DNA of 64,000 bases from Brassica napus (GCF_020379485.1 NC_063445.1:55763422-55827421), one strand, 5' to 3'; shown: positions 47,791 to 59,860, numbered from the stretch's first letter. Notes: generated by a model not told the origin, from the letters alone. Numbers and translations are program-made.

Positions 47791-48303
47791 TAACTATCCC
47801 TCCATGAGAAATTTCAAAAAAACAAACTATCCATCCATGAGGGGTTTTCTATATAAATTAATATATTACAAAATCTCACCATAACATTAGTTTTAATTAA
47901 ACACACTGAAAATTAATATTTCCTCTATTTCTGAAAGATTAAAATTAAAAAAAAAATATTTTAAATAAGATATATGTTTAAAGTTCGTATATAATTTTTT
48001 TAATTAATAATATTAAATTATAAATTTTGAAAATGCTGATTTTAATTACTGAAATACCATTATATTTAAATAATTAGACATAAATAACCATAAATTTATG
48101 CATTTATAATATTAATATATTGTTTCAATATGTGAAACGCCAAAAAAAACGATACAGCTTTTTAAAAAGAGGGAGTATAACTTTGTTGATAATATTCAAT
48201 ATTTACTTCATTAGGTCTATAATAACAAATGTCAAACATCTGGAGTATCAAACAAGTATGCATGACTTTCAACAACTTGCACGATTTTAGAACTGTTATA
48301 ATA
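47791..48303. other. AT-rich spacer
   Basis: Intergenic DNA upstream of the gene B array. No gene is seen. Confidence 0.4.
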
Positions 48304-48831
48304 CTATATCATGAGGAATCGAAATAATTTAGTAACAATAAAGATCAACTTGCTGAAGTAAAAAGGTTTAACAGGTGGGTGACTAATGGAGGAAGAATCA
48401 TTTCTGAAGATGGACATTGTTTGACCAAAATTACAGGAACAAAGTTGTGATTGCATTAACTTGATTTGGTAATTTTGTAGTATGCGAGCAGCTTGCGCGA
48501 CGCATCTAGCGCAATCATCGGAACGTGTGGAGAGGTCGCTGCGGCAGTGGTGCATCCCGTGGACGGTTTTGCCGTAGGTTCCGACAGTGAAATGGTTGTA
48601 TGTAAAGACATTAGCTGAGTTTACGATCGAGGTGAGTAGCGTGTTGACATTTGAGTCGTAAGATGATCCGGGAAGGTACTTGGAGAAAAAAGACGATCCT
48701 CGAAAGTAGTTTGGTTGCGTACAATGGTGGTAGTAAAGAAAAGTATTGTCGGAAGGAGATGAGAAGTTTCTGATAAGAGATGCGGCTGCGATGACGACGG
48801 AGATGGCAATAATTGTGTTTATGGGTGACAT
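48304..48831 (-). pseudogene. Truncated DUF26 gene fused to cluster flank
   Basis: From ATG 48831 to about 48474 the frame is nearly identical to gene A (MSPINTIIAISVV to QAARILQ). It then switches to sequence that elsewhere in the cluster is noncoding flank (48304-48473, like 57040-57180), giving a 175-codon chimera with an unrelated tail that ends LFRFLMI. Domain 1 is cut just after CARC and domain 2 and exon 2 are lost. A deletion joining two cluster units explains this. Confidence 0.85.
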
Positions 48832-49411
48832 GATTTTCTCTTTCGCTGATGTGCTGCTTAATTATGATTTATTTATAAATAAAGTTTTAAATTATTTTTA
48901 GTAGGTATGAAAAGTTAAAACGTCTATTAATTTAAAATAAATAAATTTTAGTAATTACGACATGGAGGCAGATTTGACAGCTTCTCTGTATAAATAAATA
49001 AATAAATGCCAAAAATTATTAAATTACATGACATATCAACAACTTTAAATCCGTTTTTTTTTGTTCAAAAGTTGTTGTGCACTGGTTACAAATTGTACAC
49101 CTAGAAAAGTAGCCATCGGATCTAAAAATAAAAATCCAGTAAAATATCAAGTTGTTGATTTAATAAGGTTAAAAATCTATAGCGATCAAGATAATTGTTT
49201 TCGTCGATGACATGATCACTTTCGCCGATGTGCTGCTTTTTGGCCTTCTTGGGGTATCATATGGAATTATCATATGTCTATCATATATAGTATGTATATC
49301 ATTATGAAAACATATGCAATGCTATATAAAACATATGAAAATTTGTATAGTTATTGTAACAAATTAGTAAATATCATTTTTTGACCTTTTTTTTACAAAA
49401 AATATTGTAAT
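48832..49411. other. Spacer upstream of the truncated DUF26 gene
   Basis: About 49190-49260 carries a second copy of the region around a DUF26 start codon (CGATGACATGATCACTTTCG, like 47078-47100), a further relic of the tandem unit. Confidence 0.45.
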
Positions 49412-49712
49412 CAAGGGCGGCGGACCACAAGCCAAAAAAAAAGGAACTCATATAGAAACATAAAAAATTTGAAAATGAGAAGAAATTCAAATTATGGTGA
49501 TCAAAACTAATATCTCTTTTTTTTATTTTTTATTAGCCTCATTGAAATGATGATATTTTTGTTATGACAAGTTTCTAACTTTATTCAATAACCTTTTTTT
49601 GTATCGTAAATCTTTAAAAATATAAAATTAATATTTTTAAAAAAAAATGGGGGCCCAAAAGATTTGGGGATCCAAGACCTAAGCTCAACTCGTCGTGTTC
49701 AGGGAGGCCCTG
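49412..49712. mobile_element. hAT-type MITE, 301 bp
   Basis: It is flanked by an exact 8-bp duplication ATTGTAAT (49404-49411 and 49713-49720). The ends CAAGGGCGGCGG and (inverted) CAGGGCCTCCCTG are short, imperfect and hAT-like. It has no coding capacity. Confidence 0.7.
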
Positions 49713-49849
49713 ATTGTAATCCCTGTTCGGGATCGCGCTACGCGTAACGCGTACTGCTGGTTCAGACCTAGCGAATTGAGAAAAAAATCGGAGATTGATC
49801 GGAAATTAATTTTAAATGTTTTTATTATATATATTAATATTTGTAAGTA

Positions 49850-49935
49850 AATACTGTAGTTGTAGTGTAGTCTAGTAGTTTGTGTGCTTAACTTGTGCTA
49901 TGAAGTTGTTGGTTCGAACAGAGGAGTGGTTGTTT
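49850..49935 (+). repeat. tRNA-like/SINE-like segment
   Basis: GTGTAGTCTAGTAGTTTGTG resembles a pol III box A region, and GGTTCGAAC about 45 bp later is a box B match. A cloverleaf cannot be closed convincingly, so a tRNA-derived SINE remnant is more likely than a tRNA gene. Confidence 0.35.
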
Positions 49936-50531
49936 TTGCTTTATTTTTCTATTTTTATTTTTAATGACTGAAAATTTACGGAAATGCTCTTATCTTAAAC
50001 TTCACCACTACGACATGTAAATCCTAATTTCTGCTTCTTATCATTTTTTTCAAGATTCACGCCACTTTGACCTCTTTTCTTGTAAGTTTGTTCAATTTTA
50101 ATACGGTTTCAACCATACACATGATATTAACCTCGTAATTTAGTAAAAACAATTCTTTTTGGAAAATCTGAATTTTTGAGCGAGTTAGTTCAATCCGCCA
50201 TGGTTTACTGTCGAACAACGTTTAAGCGCTGTGTAATCGGCCGATTTATCGGCGTTTTCGAACAGGATTGTAACATTAGTACTGGTCACTGGAAATTAGT
50301 ATAACTTTGCTCGATAATATTTTGTATTTATAATTAGGTCTATCGTTGAACAATTAATTTAACTATTTTATATAATAATAATAATAATAACGAATGTCAG
50401 ACATTTTGAAGTGTATCAAACAAGTATGGATGACTTATCAACAACTTATACGAGTTTAGAAAGTGTTATAATATTGATTTTACTACAATGCATCGAAATA
50501 ATTAAGAAACAATAAAGATCAACTTATTCTC

Positions 50532-51498
50532 TGGGAAAATGATATTTTATTCCTCAACTATTTAAAATCAAAACATTTAATACACAAATATTGATTACGC
50601 AAAATTATTTCCAAATTAATTGTTGACTGTTAACGGTTAACTATTTCAAAACTTCTCGCAAATAATACTTAGATATTAAATGTGATGATTTCAAACGGTT
50701 GCAAAATAAAAAGCTATATATCTTTTTGTTTTGAATTTCTAAATCAATGTACCAGTCAATTTTTTAAAAATAGAGTTAAGAAAATTTATCAAAGAAACCA
50801 ATTAGAGATGTTTCTAATGCACACCATAGATTGTCTAAATCTGAGATCCATAACAATCTATAAAAGTGATTTTACTTTAATTTTGTTAATTTTGAAGATA
50901 AATATTTAAATTGTGAAAGCTTGTACACATTTATGTTATATGTAAGTACTGGAAAACATCTAATATTATCAGTCTTATATGTCTACATATAGTTTGTATT
51001 ATGACCGATATATATGTCTGTATAAGGTTTTACAAAAAAACTATAGTGATAAAAAAACCTTATGTAAATCATAATAAAAGCTTATACACATTGAGAAATT
51101 GAGTACAAAATAAATAAATAATTTATATTCATCCAACTTGATAAATTTTCTTAACTCAAATTTTTGAAAATGATTGATTTTTATTTAAAAACTCAAAATA
51201 AAAATATATGTTTTTATTCTTCAAATATTTGAAATCAGCACATTTTATATCTAAGTATTGTTTGCGCAAAATTATTTCCGAACCAATTTTTTAATGCGAA
51301 AAATTGGGTTTGAAATAATCAACCGTACAAAATTGAACGAAAATTGTTAGTTTTCCATTTATACTTTAACGGTTGATTATTTTATGTTTAATTTTATGCA
51401 GTCAATAATTAGTTCGAGAATAATTATACACAATAAAACTTAAGTATATTAAATATACTGATTTCAAATAGTTCGAAAATAAAATACTCATTTTCCCA
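50532..51498. mobile_element. Inverted-repeat DNA element, about 967 bp
   Basis: The left end TGGGAAAATGATATTTTATT and the right end, inverted, TGGGAAAATGAGTATTTTAT continue into long diverged arms (ACTATTTAAAATC/ACTATTTGAAATC). Near-matching 9-mers CTTATTCTC and CCTATTCTC flank it, suggesting a Mutator-like MITE. A 17-bp direct repeat, ACAATAAAGATCAACTT, also lies outside both ends. An extra arm copy is present at 51200-51290. Confidence 0.5.
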
Positions 51499-51895
51499 CC
51501 TATTCTCACAAAAGAACACAATAAAGATCAACTTGCTGATTTAAAAAGGTTTAATAGATACGAGTGGAGGAGGAAGGATCAATTCCGAAGATGGACCCAA
51601 TTAGTTATTACTTATTATCTTATCCATAATCTATATAAAGAGCAACTTATCCATCCATCCACTAATATTACGAAGTAATTACGTATATAACGACGTAATT
51701 CAACTACATATTTTTCTCTTTTACAAAAAAAAACTAAATACTCTTCTCTAATTTTTTGTGCCATCAGTAGTATTCTCTAATTAAAATTCACTTATTAGCT
51801 AATTAAAAAGCTCAAAAATAAACAACCAGTTGAAATAAAATGTTGAAAATGATAGTAAAGATGAGTTATATTGTCAGATCTCCGCATATTTATAT

Positions 51896-54041
51896 TCATT
51901 CGAGCAAAAAAACACACATAAAAAATAATATACCCAAAACCAAAACATAAAAAAAGTATGACCATAATGATTTAATTAGATCAAATAAACTTGTTGTCCT
52001 CATATATAACAAATTCCTTTGGGCCGCCACGTGCTTAGCCCGAATCCCTTTCTTGAACTCTACATTGAAACCATACAATTATCAAATATACGTCTATACT
52101 TAAATTATAGGATAATAGATTTTGATAACAAAAAAAAAAATATGATAAATAGCACATAAAGAATCTTTTATTTTAAGATAACACTAATTAAAAGGTAAAA
52201 TGACTAAGTTATTCTAAACTCTAAAGCCTTATCTTAGTTTCACCTCTTAAATATTAAACCTTAAATCCTAATAACTAAACGTACTCAAATATAAAATAAA
52301 ACTAGATATTAACCCGCACATCCGTGCGGATATATTTATATTTTAAAATTAATATTTAAAATATAAAATATGTTATAAAGATATATATCTAATATCAATT
52401 TTATGTATATAATTTTTATTTTAAAAATTTATATTTGTTGAAATTTGTTTGATGATATTGTACAAATCATATATTAATGAAGTATTTTTGTTTATTTATT
52501 TAAAATGCAAGATCAATATTAATAGTTTAATTTTAAACATTAGTTTTATATGAATTAATAAAAAAAATTATTAGCTTCTTTGTTTAGAAATTTTTATTCT
52601 CGAAATATTTTTATGTGAATAAATTAAATTATTTTTGTTATATTTTAAAATATTATTTTATTTAATATTTTATATTTCAGTTTAATGTTTTTATTTTTAC
52701 TAAACATATCAACATAAAATGTTACAACCAATAAAATATTTTTTATTTTGTTTTATTTAAAAATTTTATTTGATAATTTAAAAAGAATTGGACTATACTT
52801 TTTAATTTTAAAATTAGTTACTGAAATATATAAAATATGGTCTATATTAAATATGAGAAGCAGTCAAATGATGATTACCTGATGACAATATATTTATATT
52901 TTTTAAAAATGTTATTGTTTAGATATATATTGTTTTTGTTAGGAGAATATCATATATGAGTAATTTTAGGATGTTTAGTTAAATTTCTAATGAATGGTCT
53001 AACATAGACTTGTGTATGATAGATAAAAAATAGGACTTTATTTTAATAGAGTAGATAAAAAAATTAGTTTTTCAACTGATGCTATTTTTGGGAACGGATT
53101 ATTTTGGTGATATTCTAGACTACTTCTCTAAATTATATACATCAAAACAAAATAACGCATGACAGAAAATGTTCAAAAATATAGTAATTAATATGCTTTC
53201 TACATTAAAAAAAATATGCTTCTACATATATGACCTTACTTTATTTTTAGTTCTCCAGAATATATATCGAATCTTTAAAAAAGGCAACGGAGCAGAAAAG
53301 GATGTAACTACCTTCACCGACGGCTCCATGCGACGAGTAACCAACGTAGCACTTGGCTAAGTAGACGTCACCCCAAGTGCTTGTTCCGCAAAACGGTTGA
53401 AGTTTCAGCCGTTGGATCGCTTCCATCAAACAGTCTTGACAATCGGTTGCACTAAGATCACCGGTGCACTGCGCTACAGCTTGCGCTTCCCCTGACCTCT
53501 CCACTCTGTATGACGTACCACTATTTGCAACCACTTTATCAACCAACGCATTAGCCTGAGCCAACTCGTCCGACTTATATTTATACCCAGCCGGTGTCCC
53601 GCAACTCATAACCATGGCCGTCTTATCGGCCACGCCAAAGAACACAACGTTGTCGTACTTCACTAAACAGCCTTCGAGCTGCAATGCGCAGCCGGTCTCG
53701 CCTACGCTGTTACTTTGGAGCAGGCGAACAGCTTGAGTTACACAACTTACGCACTCATCGGAGGTTAGATCACCCCGGCACTGGTGCAGTCCGTAGTTTC
53801 CGTTGACAGTGAGATTGTTGTATGTGTAGATAGAAGCTGAGTTTACGAACATGCTGAGTAGCGAGTTGACATTTGGCTTGATAGCCGCTCCGGTGAAGTA
53901 CTTTGGTGCAGAGCATTGGTGGTAGTAGACTAATGGATTCACAGAGGGATATAGCCAGTTTGTGAGAAAATATACGGCTACGATGGCGACAGCGATCGAG
54001 ATAACTGGTTTTATCAATGACATCTCTTTCGGCGATGCCAT
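51896..54041 (-). CDS. DUF26 cysteine-rich repeat protein C with C-terminal membrane segment
   Basis: Exon 1 54041-53312 and exon 2 52059-51896 join to 297 aa. The start MASPKEMSLIKPV is followed by a hydrophobic stretch (VISIAVAIVAVYFL). Domain 1 carries CRGDLTSDECVSC and domain 2 CTGDLSATDCQDC. Exon 2 encodes FKKGIRAKHVAAQRN then a membrane segment (YFFYVLVLGILFFMCVFLL). The 1252-bp intron holds a Helitron of 754 bp (52302-53055); without it the intron would be close in size to the 396 bp of gene B. A second in-frame ATG seven codons in corresponds to the start of gene B. Membership and likely location are as for gene B. Confidence 0.85.
52302..53055 (-). mobile_element. Helitron, 754 bp, in the intron of DUF26 gene C
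   Basis: On the minus strand it starts TCTACTCTATTAAAATAAAG at 53055 and ends, after hairpin CCGCAC-ggat-GTGCGG, with CTAG at 52305-52302. The flanks are A (52301) and T (53056). It is non-coding and lies in the same orientation as the gene. Confidence 0.8.
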
Positions 54042-54294
54042 ACCTTTTGGCCTTATGGGGTATGTCTAAATCACAAAATATGTGTAAACATGAGAAATTG
54101 TATATATATACACATACACATATATCATTATGAAAATATTTGCAAATTGCAGTAGATTGTTTAGATTATATAAAATTAATGAAAATAGGAGGAAGTGGTA
54201 GGCAACTACTCTCTATGTTCGTTGCGTTACTACTTAATATATGCTATCATTATGAAAATATTTAACAGATTATATTAGATAAAATATATGAAAA

Positions 54295-56604
54295 CTAGCT
54301 TAAGACCCGCTCAATTGCGCAGAATAAATCTTATATATAAAACTAATTTTAATTTATTATTATCTATTTGTATTTGTATACGTATTATGTATATAATTAA
54401 ATTAGAGTAAAGACATAAATCAAAATAATACATCTTTTTTAACTACGATAACTTTTTTGATAAATAAATCAAAACAATCATTTTATTTATTTTATATGGT
54501 ATATAACTAAATTTCAATGACATAGACATAGATATATATTATGTTTTAATATAAATATTTATTATTGTGAATTCATACTCATATGATAAACACACAATTT
54601 CTAATGTGCGATTTTTTAATGCAAATTTTAAAATTAAAATATTAAGATTTTAATACTTTTACAATACAAATTTAAAATTATCATATTTAAGTATTTGCTA
54701 TGTTATAATTAAACTAGATTAATATATAATATGGATGTCTAGTAAATGAGACTTCTTATTCGTACGATTTATGATTATTTGTATCTTGTTATTACCAAAA
54801 CAAATCAAACCATTGATCACAAAATTTTAGTATGAGACATTTAACGTTTTTAATAATTTACTAGATTTTGACCCGCGCTTTCAAAGCGCGGAATTATTTT
54901 CGAAACATTCCAAATTTATTTGATATAAATTTGTATTTTAATTGTATCTACACTTAGATATTACAAATGAAAAATTATATTCAATGTTTTGAAATTCGAC
55001 CCGACCCGTAGTTAAATTGCCAAATTCGATGGTTCATATGTAATGCATTTTAGTTTTCAAAAAAAAAACTGTTATTTAAAAATTCTATAAAACCCGTAAC
55101 AACCGTTAAAACCCGAGATCTGGTTATCGGTTGAACTGATAGATGATCCAATATATAATCCGGTTTGATTTATTATTATATTTAGAGTATTGTAATATAT
55201 ATTCATGAACGTTCAGATGAATAGTAAATATATTATGAAATTGATATTCCAATTTTAATACAATTTTAGTCCAACTAAAATTCTATATTGTTAATGGATT
55301 AATATTTGAGTGGATGCATACTAAAAATAAAATAGATTTGAGCATCAATAATGTGTATACGTCTATTACAAATTAATGATTTACATTTGCAAAAAAATAT
55401 ATAATTGTTTATTTAGTTAGTTTACTTTTGTTATTCACATATTATTAGATACTTTTTGATGTTTTGTCTATGGCTTATTTTAAATTTAAAAGTTAATTTC
55501 ATTATTCGCATTAGAAATGTAAATATTTATTATTTTAATTTTGATATATATTTTTATTATATTTAGTTCTTAATTTTTATAATTTATAGATATAATTATA
55601 TTTTTAAGCAATTAAAATATTAACTCTTACTCTCTAGCTTCGATTTATGTTAATGTAATGTTTTATGATATATTTGTGTTAATATATTTGTTCAATTGGT
55701 TTATATTTAATATATATATTACATGTCTGTTTGAGTAACCCGTAAAAAATATATTCATTAAACTATCAATAGTAACATGTTTCATCATATAATTACTATT
55801 AATATTTATTTTATAATATATATTTATATACATATTAATACTCTAACTATAAGAATTATATTTTTATGTATTTGGTGAGGGTTTTGAACAATTTGTTTTT
55901 TTTTTGCATTTGGATTAATATATAGTTGTATATATACGAATGAATAGATATATATATATATATATATAATTATTTATTACATTAATAACTAAAATATAAT
56001 TGATTAGTTATTTGAATTTCGAATTAATATAAATTAAATTCATTAGCTTAAAAAATAATAGATTAGTTAGTTAGTTCCTTAATTTTAGGTATGATATATA
56101 TTTAACAATTAAATTAGATATGAGTAGAAATAATAGGAAATATAATTAAATATAATGGTCCAATCTAGACTATTTGTAAGTAGATAAAAATTGCTTCTGT
56201 TTTAATAGTATTGATAGTCGTTTTAAAAAATCAAAATATAACATATAAGAACAAATTTATTATTTTATTATATAGTTAATGTGGTTGTTTAATATTTTTT
56301 ATTAATATAAAATTAAACAAAAAATAGCTAAGATACAAAAATTATCATCAAATATTTATCATTTATAATCATTACTTGTCATATATACGTTAATCATATT
56401 AGACAATTCCGTAGTTTTTATTTAAGGAAAGTATGAGAATATTCTTTTGTACACTATTTATCAATTTAATAGTTAGTTTAATAAAAAATATAATATAAGT
56501 TAAGATGGACCAACCTATTTCTCTAAAAAATCTAAATTTCATTCTCATGGTGACACATGACTACAAAATAATGTTGTAATGTTTTTCAATTAATATATAA
56601 AGGA
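54295..56604 (-). mobile_element. Helitron (host) interrupted by another Helitron
   Basis: It starts on the minus strand with TCCTTTATATATTAATTG at 56604 and ends CTAG at 54298-54295 after a degenerate hairpin (CTGCGC, GAGCGGG). The paralogous site at about 47755-47775 (ATATATGGAAA then CTGCTTAATTAATCTAACT) lacks it and reads straight through, which confirms the borders. Without the nested element it is about 956 bp. Confidence 0.75.
54861..56214 (-). mobile_element. Nested Helitron, 1354 bp
   Basis: It starts TCAATACTATTAAAACAGAA at 56214 and ends after hairpin CCGCGC-tttgaaa-GCGCGG with CTAG at 54864-54861. Flanks are A and T. It is non-coding and very AT-rich. Confidence 0.8.
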
Positions 56605-57216
56605 TTGCTTAATTAATGTAACTAATTAGTAAGTACTCCTCATTTGACGTGGTTTTCTATATAAATAATCTTTCCGTTTCAAATTAGTTGTCATTGTAGG
56701 GTAAACTTTTCGTTTTAAAATAAGTGTTGTTTTATAATTTTAATGCAAAATTTATTAATTTTAGATTTTTATTGATTGAAATGTGGTTAGGTGTACTGGT
56801 AACGATGTTTTTATCTAGTAAATATACAAAATTAAATATTTTCTTTGCTCAAATCTAAATCGACAATTAAAATGAAAAAGATTAGAATAGATATAACTGA
56901 GTTCGATATTCTATATTTACTTAATTATGTCTATCGTTGAACAGTTAAATTAACTATTTTTATAAATCGAATGTCAAACATTTTGAAGCGTACCAAACAA
57001 GTAAGCATGACTTTTCAACAACTTGCTGAAGTAAATTAGTAAACAATAAAGATCAACTTGCTGATTGAAAAAGGTTTAAGAGGTGGTGACGAGTAGAGGA
57101 AGGATCAATTCCAAAGATGGACATTGTTCTACCAAAACTACAAGAACAAAATTGTGAATGCATTGACATGATTTGGTAAATACTACAGCAACATGAGCTG
57201 TGCAGTTACATTCAAC
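56605..57216. other. Cluster flank with the repeated 3'-UTR-like segment
   Basis: About 57000-57180 matches 48304-48473, 44650-44790 and part of 51530-51600. It probably was the 3' UTR of the gene whose last exon lies at 57217-57360. Confidence 0.5.
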
Positions 57217-57360
57217 TCATGTGTAGTACTCCTCTAAGTAGCCAGGACCGGGTTTGTAAGAATCAACTTCGGCATAAGCTTCTGGTCGATCAAAGCAGAG
57301 GTCGTTGACACGGTTACTCAGAACATGAAAGATAACTTTTTGGAACCTCCATAATGGATA
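57217..57360 (-). pseudogene. Unidentified conserved last exon (copy 2)
   Basis: On the minus strand an open stretch reads YPLWRFQKVIFHVLSNRV, then NDLCFDRPEAYAEVDSYKPG and PGYLEEYYT before TGA (57219-57217). Its good protein-like composition and the diverged copy at 45490-45610 suggest a true exon of a gene that was duplicated with the DUF26 genes. The upstream exons were not found and the family was not recognised. Confidence 0.5.
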
Positions 57361-57875
57361 CGTTACCAACAACGAATTGATTTAGTGGTTAAACTACGTA
57401 GCCTGAGCCTCACTTTAGGGGAATGTACGGGTCTACACGATCCCAAGACCTCTTCATTAAAAATGGTCTTAGCAAAGCCAAAATATATAGCCTTGCAAAA
57501 TCATAAACAAGAAACAAGCTCAACCTTCACCAAAGAAACTTTGAGAGTAGTTGGAAACTACATTTGAAATGTTGAGATCAAAGTTAAGTTATAGTCGATG
57601 GCGTGGCTAAAAGTAACTTTTAACTATTGACTGATGCTTCCAACGAATGTGATGATTTGGAATATGGAACATAGGCGGCTAACCTATTTTAAACACTTGA
57701 CAAGCATTTTCATAGATTATATATATATATATCCAAAGAAATAGGATAACACGGCAGAGTTTGGAAATGTATCAAGAACACAAGAATGCACCAGAAATAA
57801 ACAAAGCAAGGAAACACCAACGCAAGATAATCTCTCATAGAACACCAAGACTATGCAAGACGGAAAAAAAATAAA
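57361..57875. other. Spacer with possible SINE-like segment
   Basis: 57380-57460 contains TTTAGTGGTTAAACTACG and CGATCCCAAGACC, loosely like tRNA-derived SINE boxes. Otherwise this is the 3' flank of the F-box gene, with TA repeats at 57718-57731. Confidence 0.35.
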
Positions 57876-59021
57876 TCAAGAGGGGAGAAACCATTGAGCA
57901 TCCTTGAGCTTTAAGTTATAGAGACTAGGGAAGCGTTTGATGGTCTTTGTTGCAAGATTGTAGACACATATGTCAATACATGAAACTCTCTTGTGACGGA
58001 AACGGTCATCACGGGTGAAATAGATGGAGTTTGGCTCAATACCAAGGGTGTGGTCAGCAGGCACGGTGATACCAAAATCGAGAAACAAGGCCTCATCGCC
58101 TAGAGAATCCACCTTAATAAGCTTGGTGTCTTGCTTCTTGTAGAGGTGGAACGTCCTATTCCTTTCAAAGCTAGACTCGGAAGTTATTGCAAGGACCGAC
58201 AAAACCTCTCCTGATGTTGTAACAGCAAAGTTATTGCTAAATGAGATGATCCTGTATCCTCCCATTCTCACTGGATGCCAATTGATCACCCACACATCCT
58301 CAAAACTATGTTGTCCCGACAAATCCAGGTGTCGAATGTAGCCATGTTCCGTTTGGACGTAAAGACTGTTACCTTTAAGTACCACATCTTTTAGGCCTCC
58401 GGACTGTACATCGAACCGTGTTGAAATCTCATGGTAATGAACATCCCCTTTCTTGCAAAATCTTAGATACGGACATTCTTCAAAACGCCACACAACAAAG
58501 TAGTCACCCTTCTTCTCGTCTACCCACAACACAGCTCTCAGATCTTCAGCAGTTACTAGATTCCCAGAAGAGAACTTCTCATGTTCAATAATAATAAACT
58601 CATTGAACCCCTTATCTCCTCCTAATCGCTCAATCTTATAAAGAGAACTCTTGACTGTCTCTAGAGGTGGAAGACGGATCCTCTCATTGCTAAACACGTT
58701 TATGATATGTAGATCTGATCTGGAATCTACAACAAGGAACCACTTACCTGAGCTTCCTAGGAATCGATAGTTACTTTTCGCCTCATAAACCCTATCTTCC
58801 TCTGGGTTGTACAGACGATAACTACCCTCTTTTTCAGACATTATCAGCATTGGAGATCCGGCTTTTGACCCCAACGTCTGCTTGGAACACAAGTACCAGT
58901 TCGAACACACCATCTTAGCACAGTGGAAATCTACAAAACTCAAACGTTCCAACAGGCATCTCAACAAGTCCATTGGGAGCTCCGACCAATGCCCGCGGTC
59001 GCAGTTAGGAGGAGTATCCAT
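57876..59021 (-). CDS. F-box protein with DUF295 domain, intact
   Basis: A single-exon frame of 381 aa starts at ATG 59021. Residues 11-50 (HWSELPMDLLRCLLERLSFV onwards) form the F-box, the SKP1-binding part of SCF ubiquitin ligases. The rest is a DUF295 region with RLYNPEEDRVYEAKS, KWFLVVDSRSDLHIINVF and, near the end, DFGITVPADHTLGIEPNSIY and the family ending WFLPS. Length and architecture are normal for the very large crucifer F-box/DUF295 family. Substrate is unknown. It is the intact relative of the pseudogenes at 23709 and 35571 and serves as reference for them. Confidence 0.93.
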   Translation of the reverse strand: MDTPPNCDRGHWSELPMDLLRCLLERLSFVDFHCAKMVCSNWYLCSKQTLGSKAGSPMLIMSEKEGSYRLYNPEEDRVYEAKSNYRFLGSSGKWFLVVDSRSDLHIINVFSNERIRLPPLETVKSSLYKIERLGGDKGFNEFIIIEHEKFSSGNLVTAEDLRAVLWVDEKKGDYFVVWRFEECPYLRFCKKGDVHYHEISTRFDVQSGGLKDVVLKGNSLYVQTEHGYIRHLDLSGQHSFEDVWVINWHPVRMGGYRIISFSNNFAVTTSGEVLSVLAITSESSFERNRTFHLYKKQDTKLIKVDSLGDEALFLDFGITVPADHTLGIEPNSIYFTRDDRFRHKRVSCIDICVYNLATKTIKRFPSLYNLKLKDAQWFLPS

Positions 59022-59334
59022 GGTTTCTCGCTGGAATCGTTTCTCCGTGATTTACTTAGATGGAATGATCATTTCAAAATATATATATATTTCATGGAAT
59101 GATTTTTTTACCTGTTTACTTTTTTCCAAGAAAATTAATCACGAATCTAAATTCTATAGTCAAATTAAGTTTTTTATTTTTCTTGAAAATTGGTTAAGAA
59201 GTAAAATAATTATTAATTTAAACATGATAAGTATTTAAAAAGTTTTAAATTAAGATACATATTCCAAAGAAAATCACAAGTACACGATTATAAAATAATA
59301 AATTAATTATTATGATCCTTTGCTCTAACGAAAA
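59022..59334. other. Upstream region of the F-box gene
   Basis: AT-rich upstream DNA, no further gene. The F-box promoter presumably lies here. Confidence 0.4.
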
Positions 59335-59823
59335 TCCCTTATATATTAAAGGAGAAGCATTGTAATAAATGCATTCACACTATAATAGACACGTGGCAGC
59401 CTCACAATGATTTGATAATAAATATGTTAACGCGTTCACACTATATTCATAAATATGTTCACACTATATTCATAAATATGTTCACACTATATACTTTGTA
59501 TTTTTTTTTGAATATAAAACTCATATGCATGGTTCCAATAAAACTTTGGATTTTTCGGTTCGAATCAAAACAAATAACGAATCAAAAGCTAAACTATATA
59601 TATATTATTTTTATTGTTTACCGATAAAGTTGGGCAAAATATTTATAAGTTTTGATTCAATTCGTTATCCTTTTTGAATTGAACCAAAAAATATGGATAT
59701 CCGTAACTTTACGAAGCAAATCAACTAATACAATTAAAGAAAAGCAAATCACAAATACCAATATTTTTAGGAGCGATTATCAAATTCGATCTATTATATG
59801 CATATATATACATATATGTACAG

Positions 59824-59860
<37 letters not shown>

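Noticed and set aside
49720..49760. CGGGATCGCGCTACGCGTAACGCG considered as a Helitron end
   Set aside because: There is no CTAG terminus at the proper distance, and the adjacent 8-bp duplication supports a hAT MITE instead.
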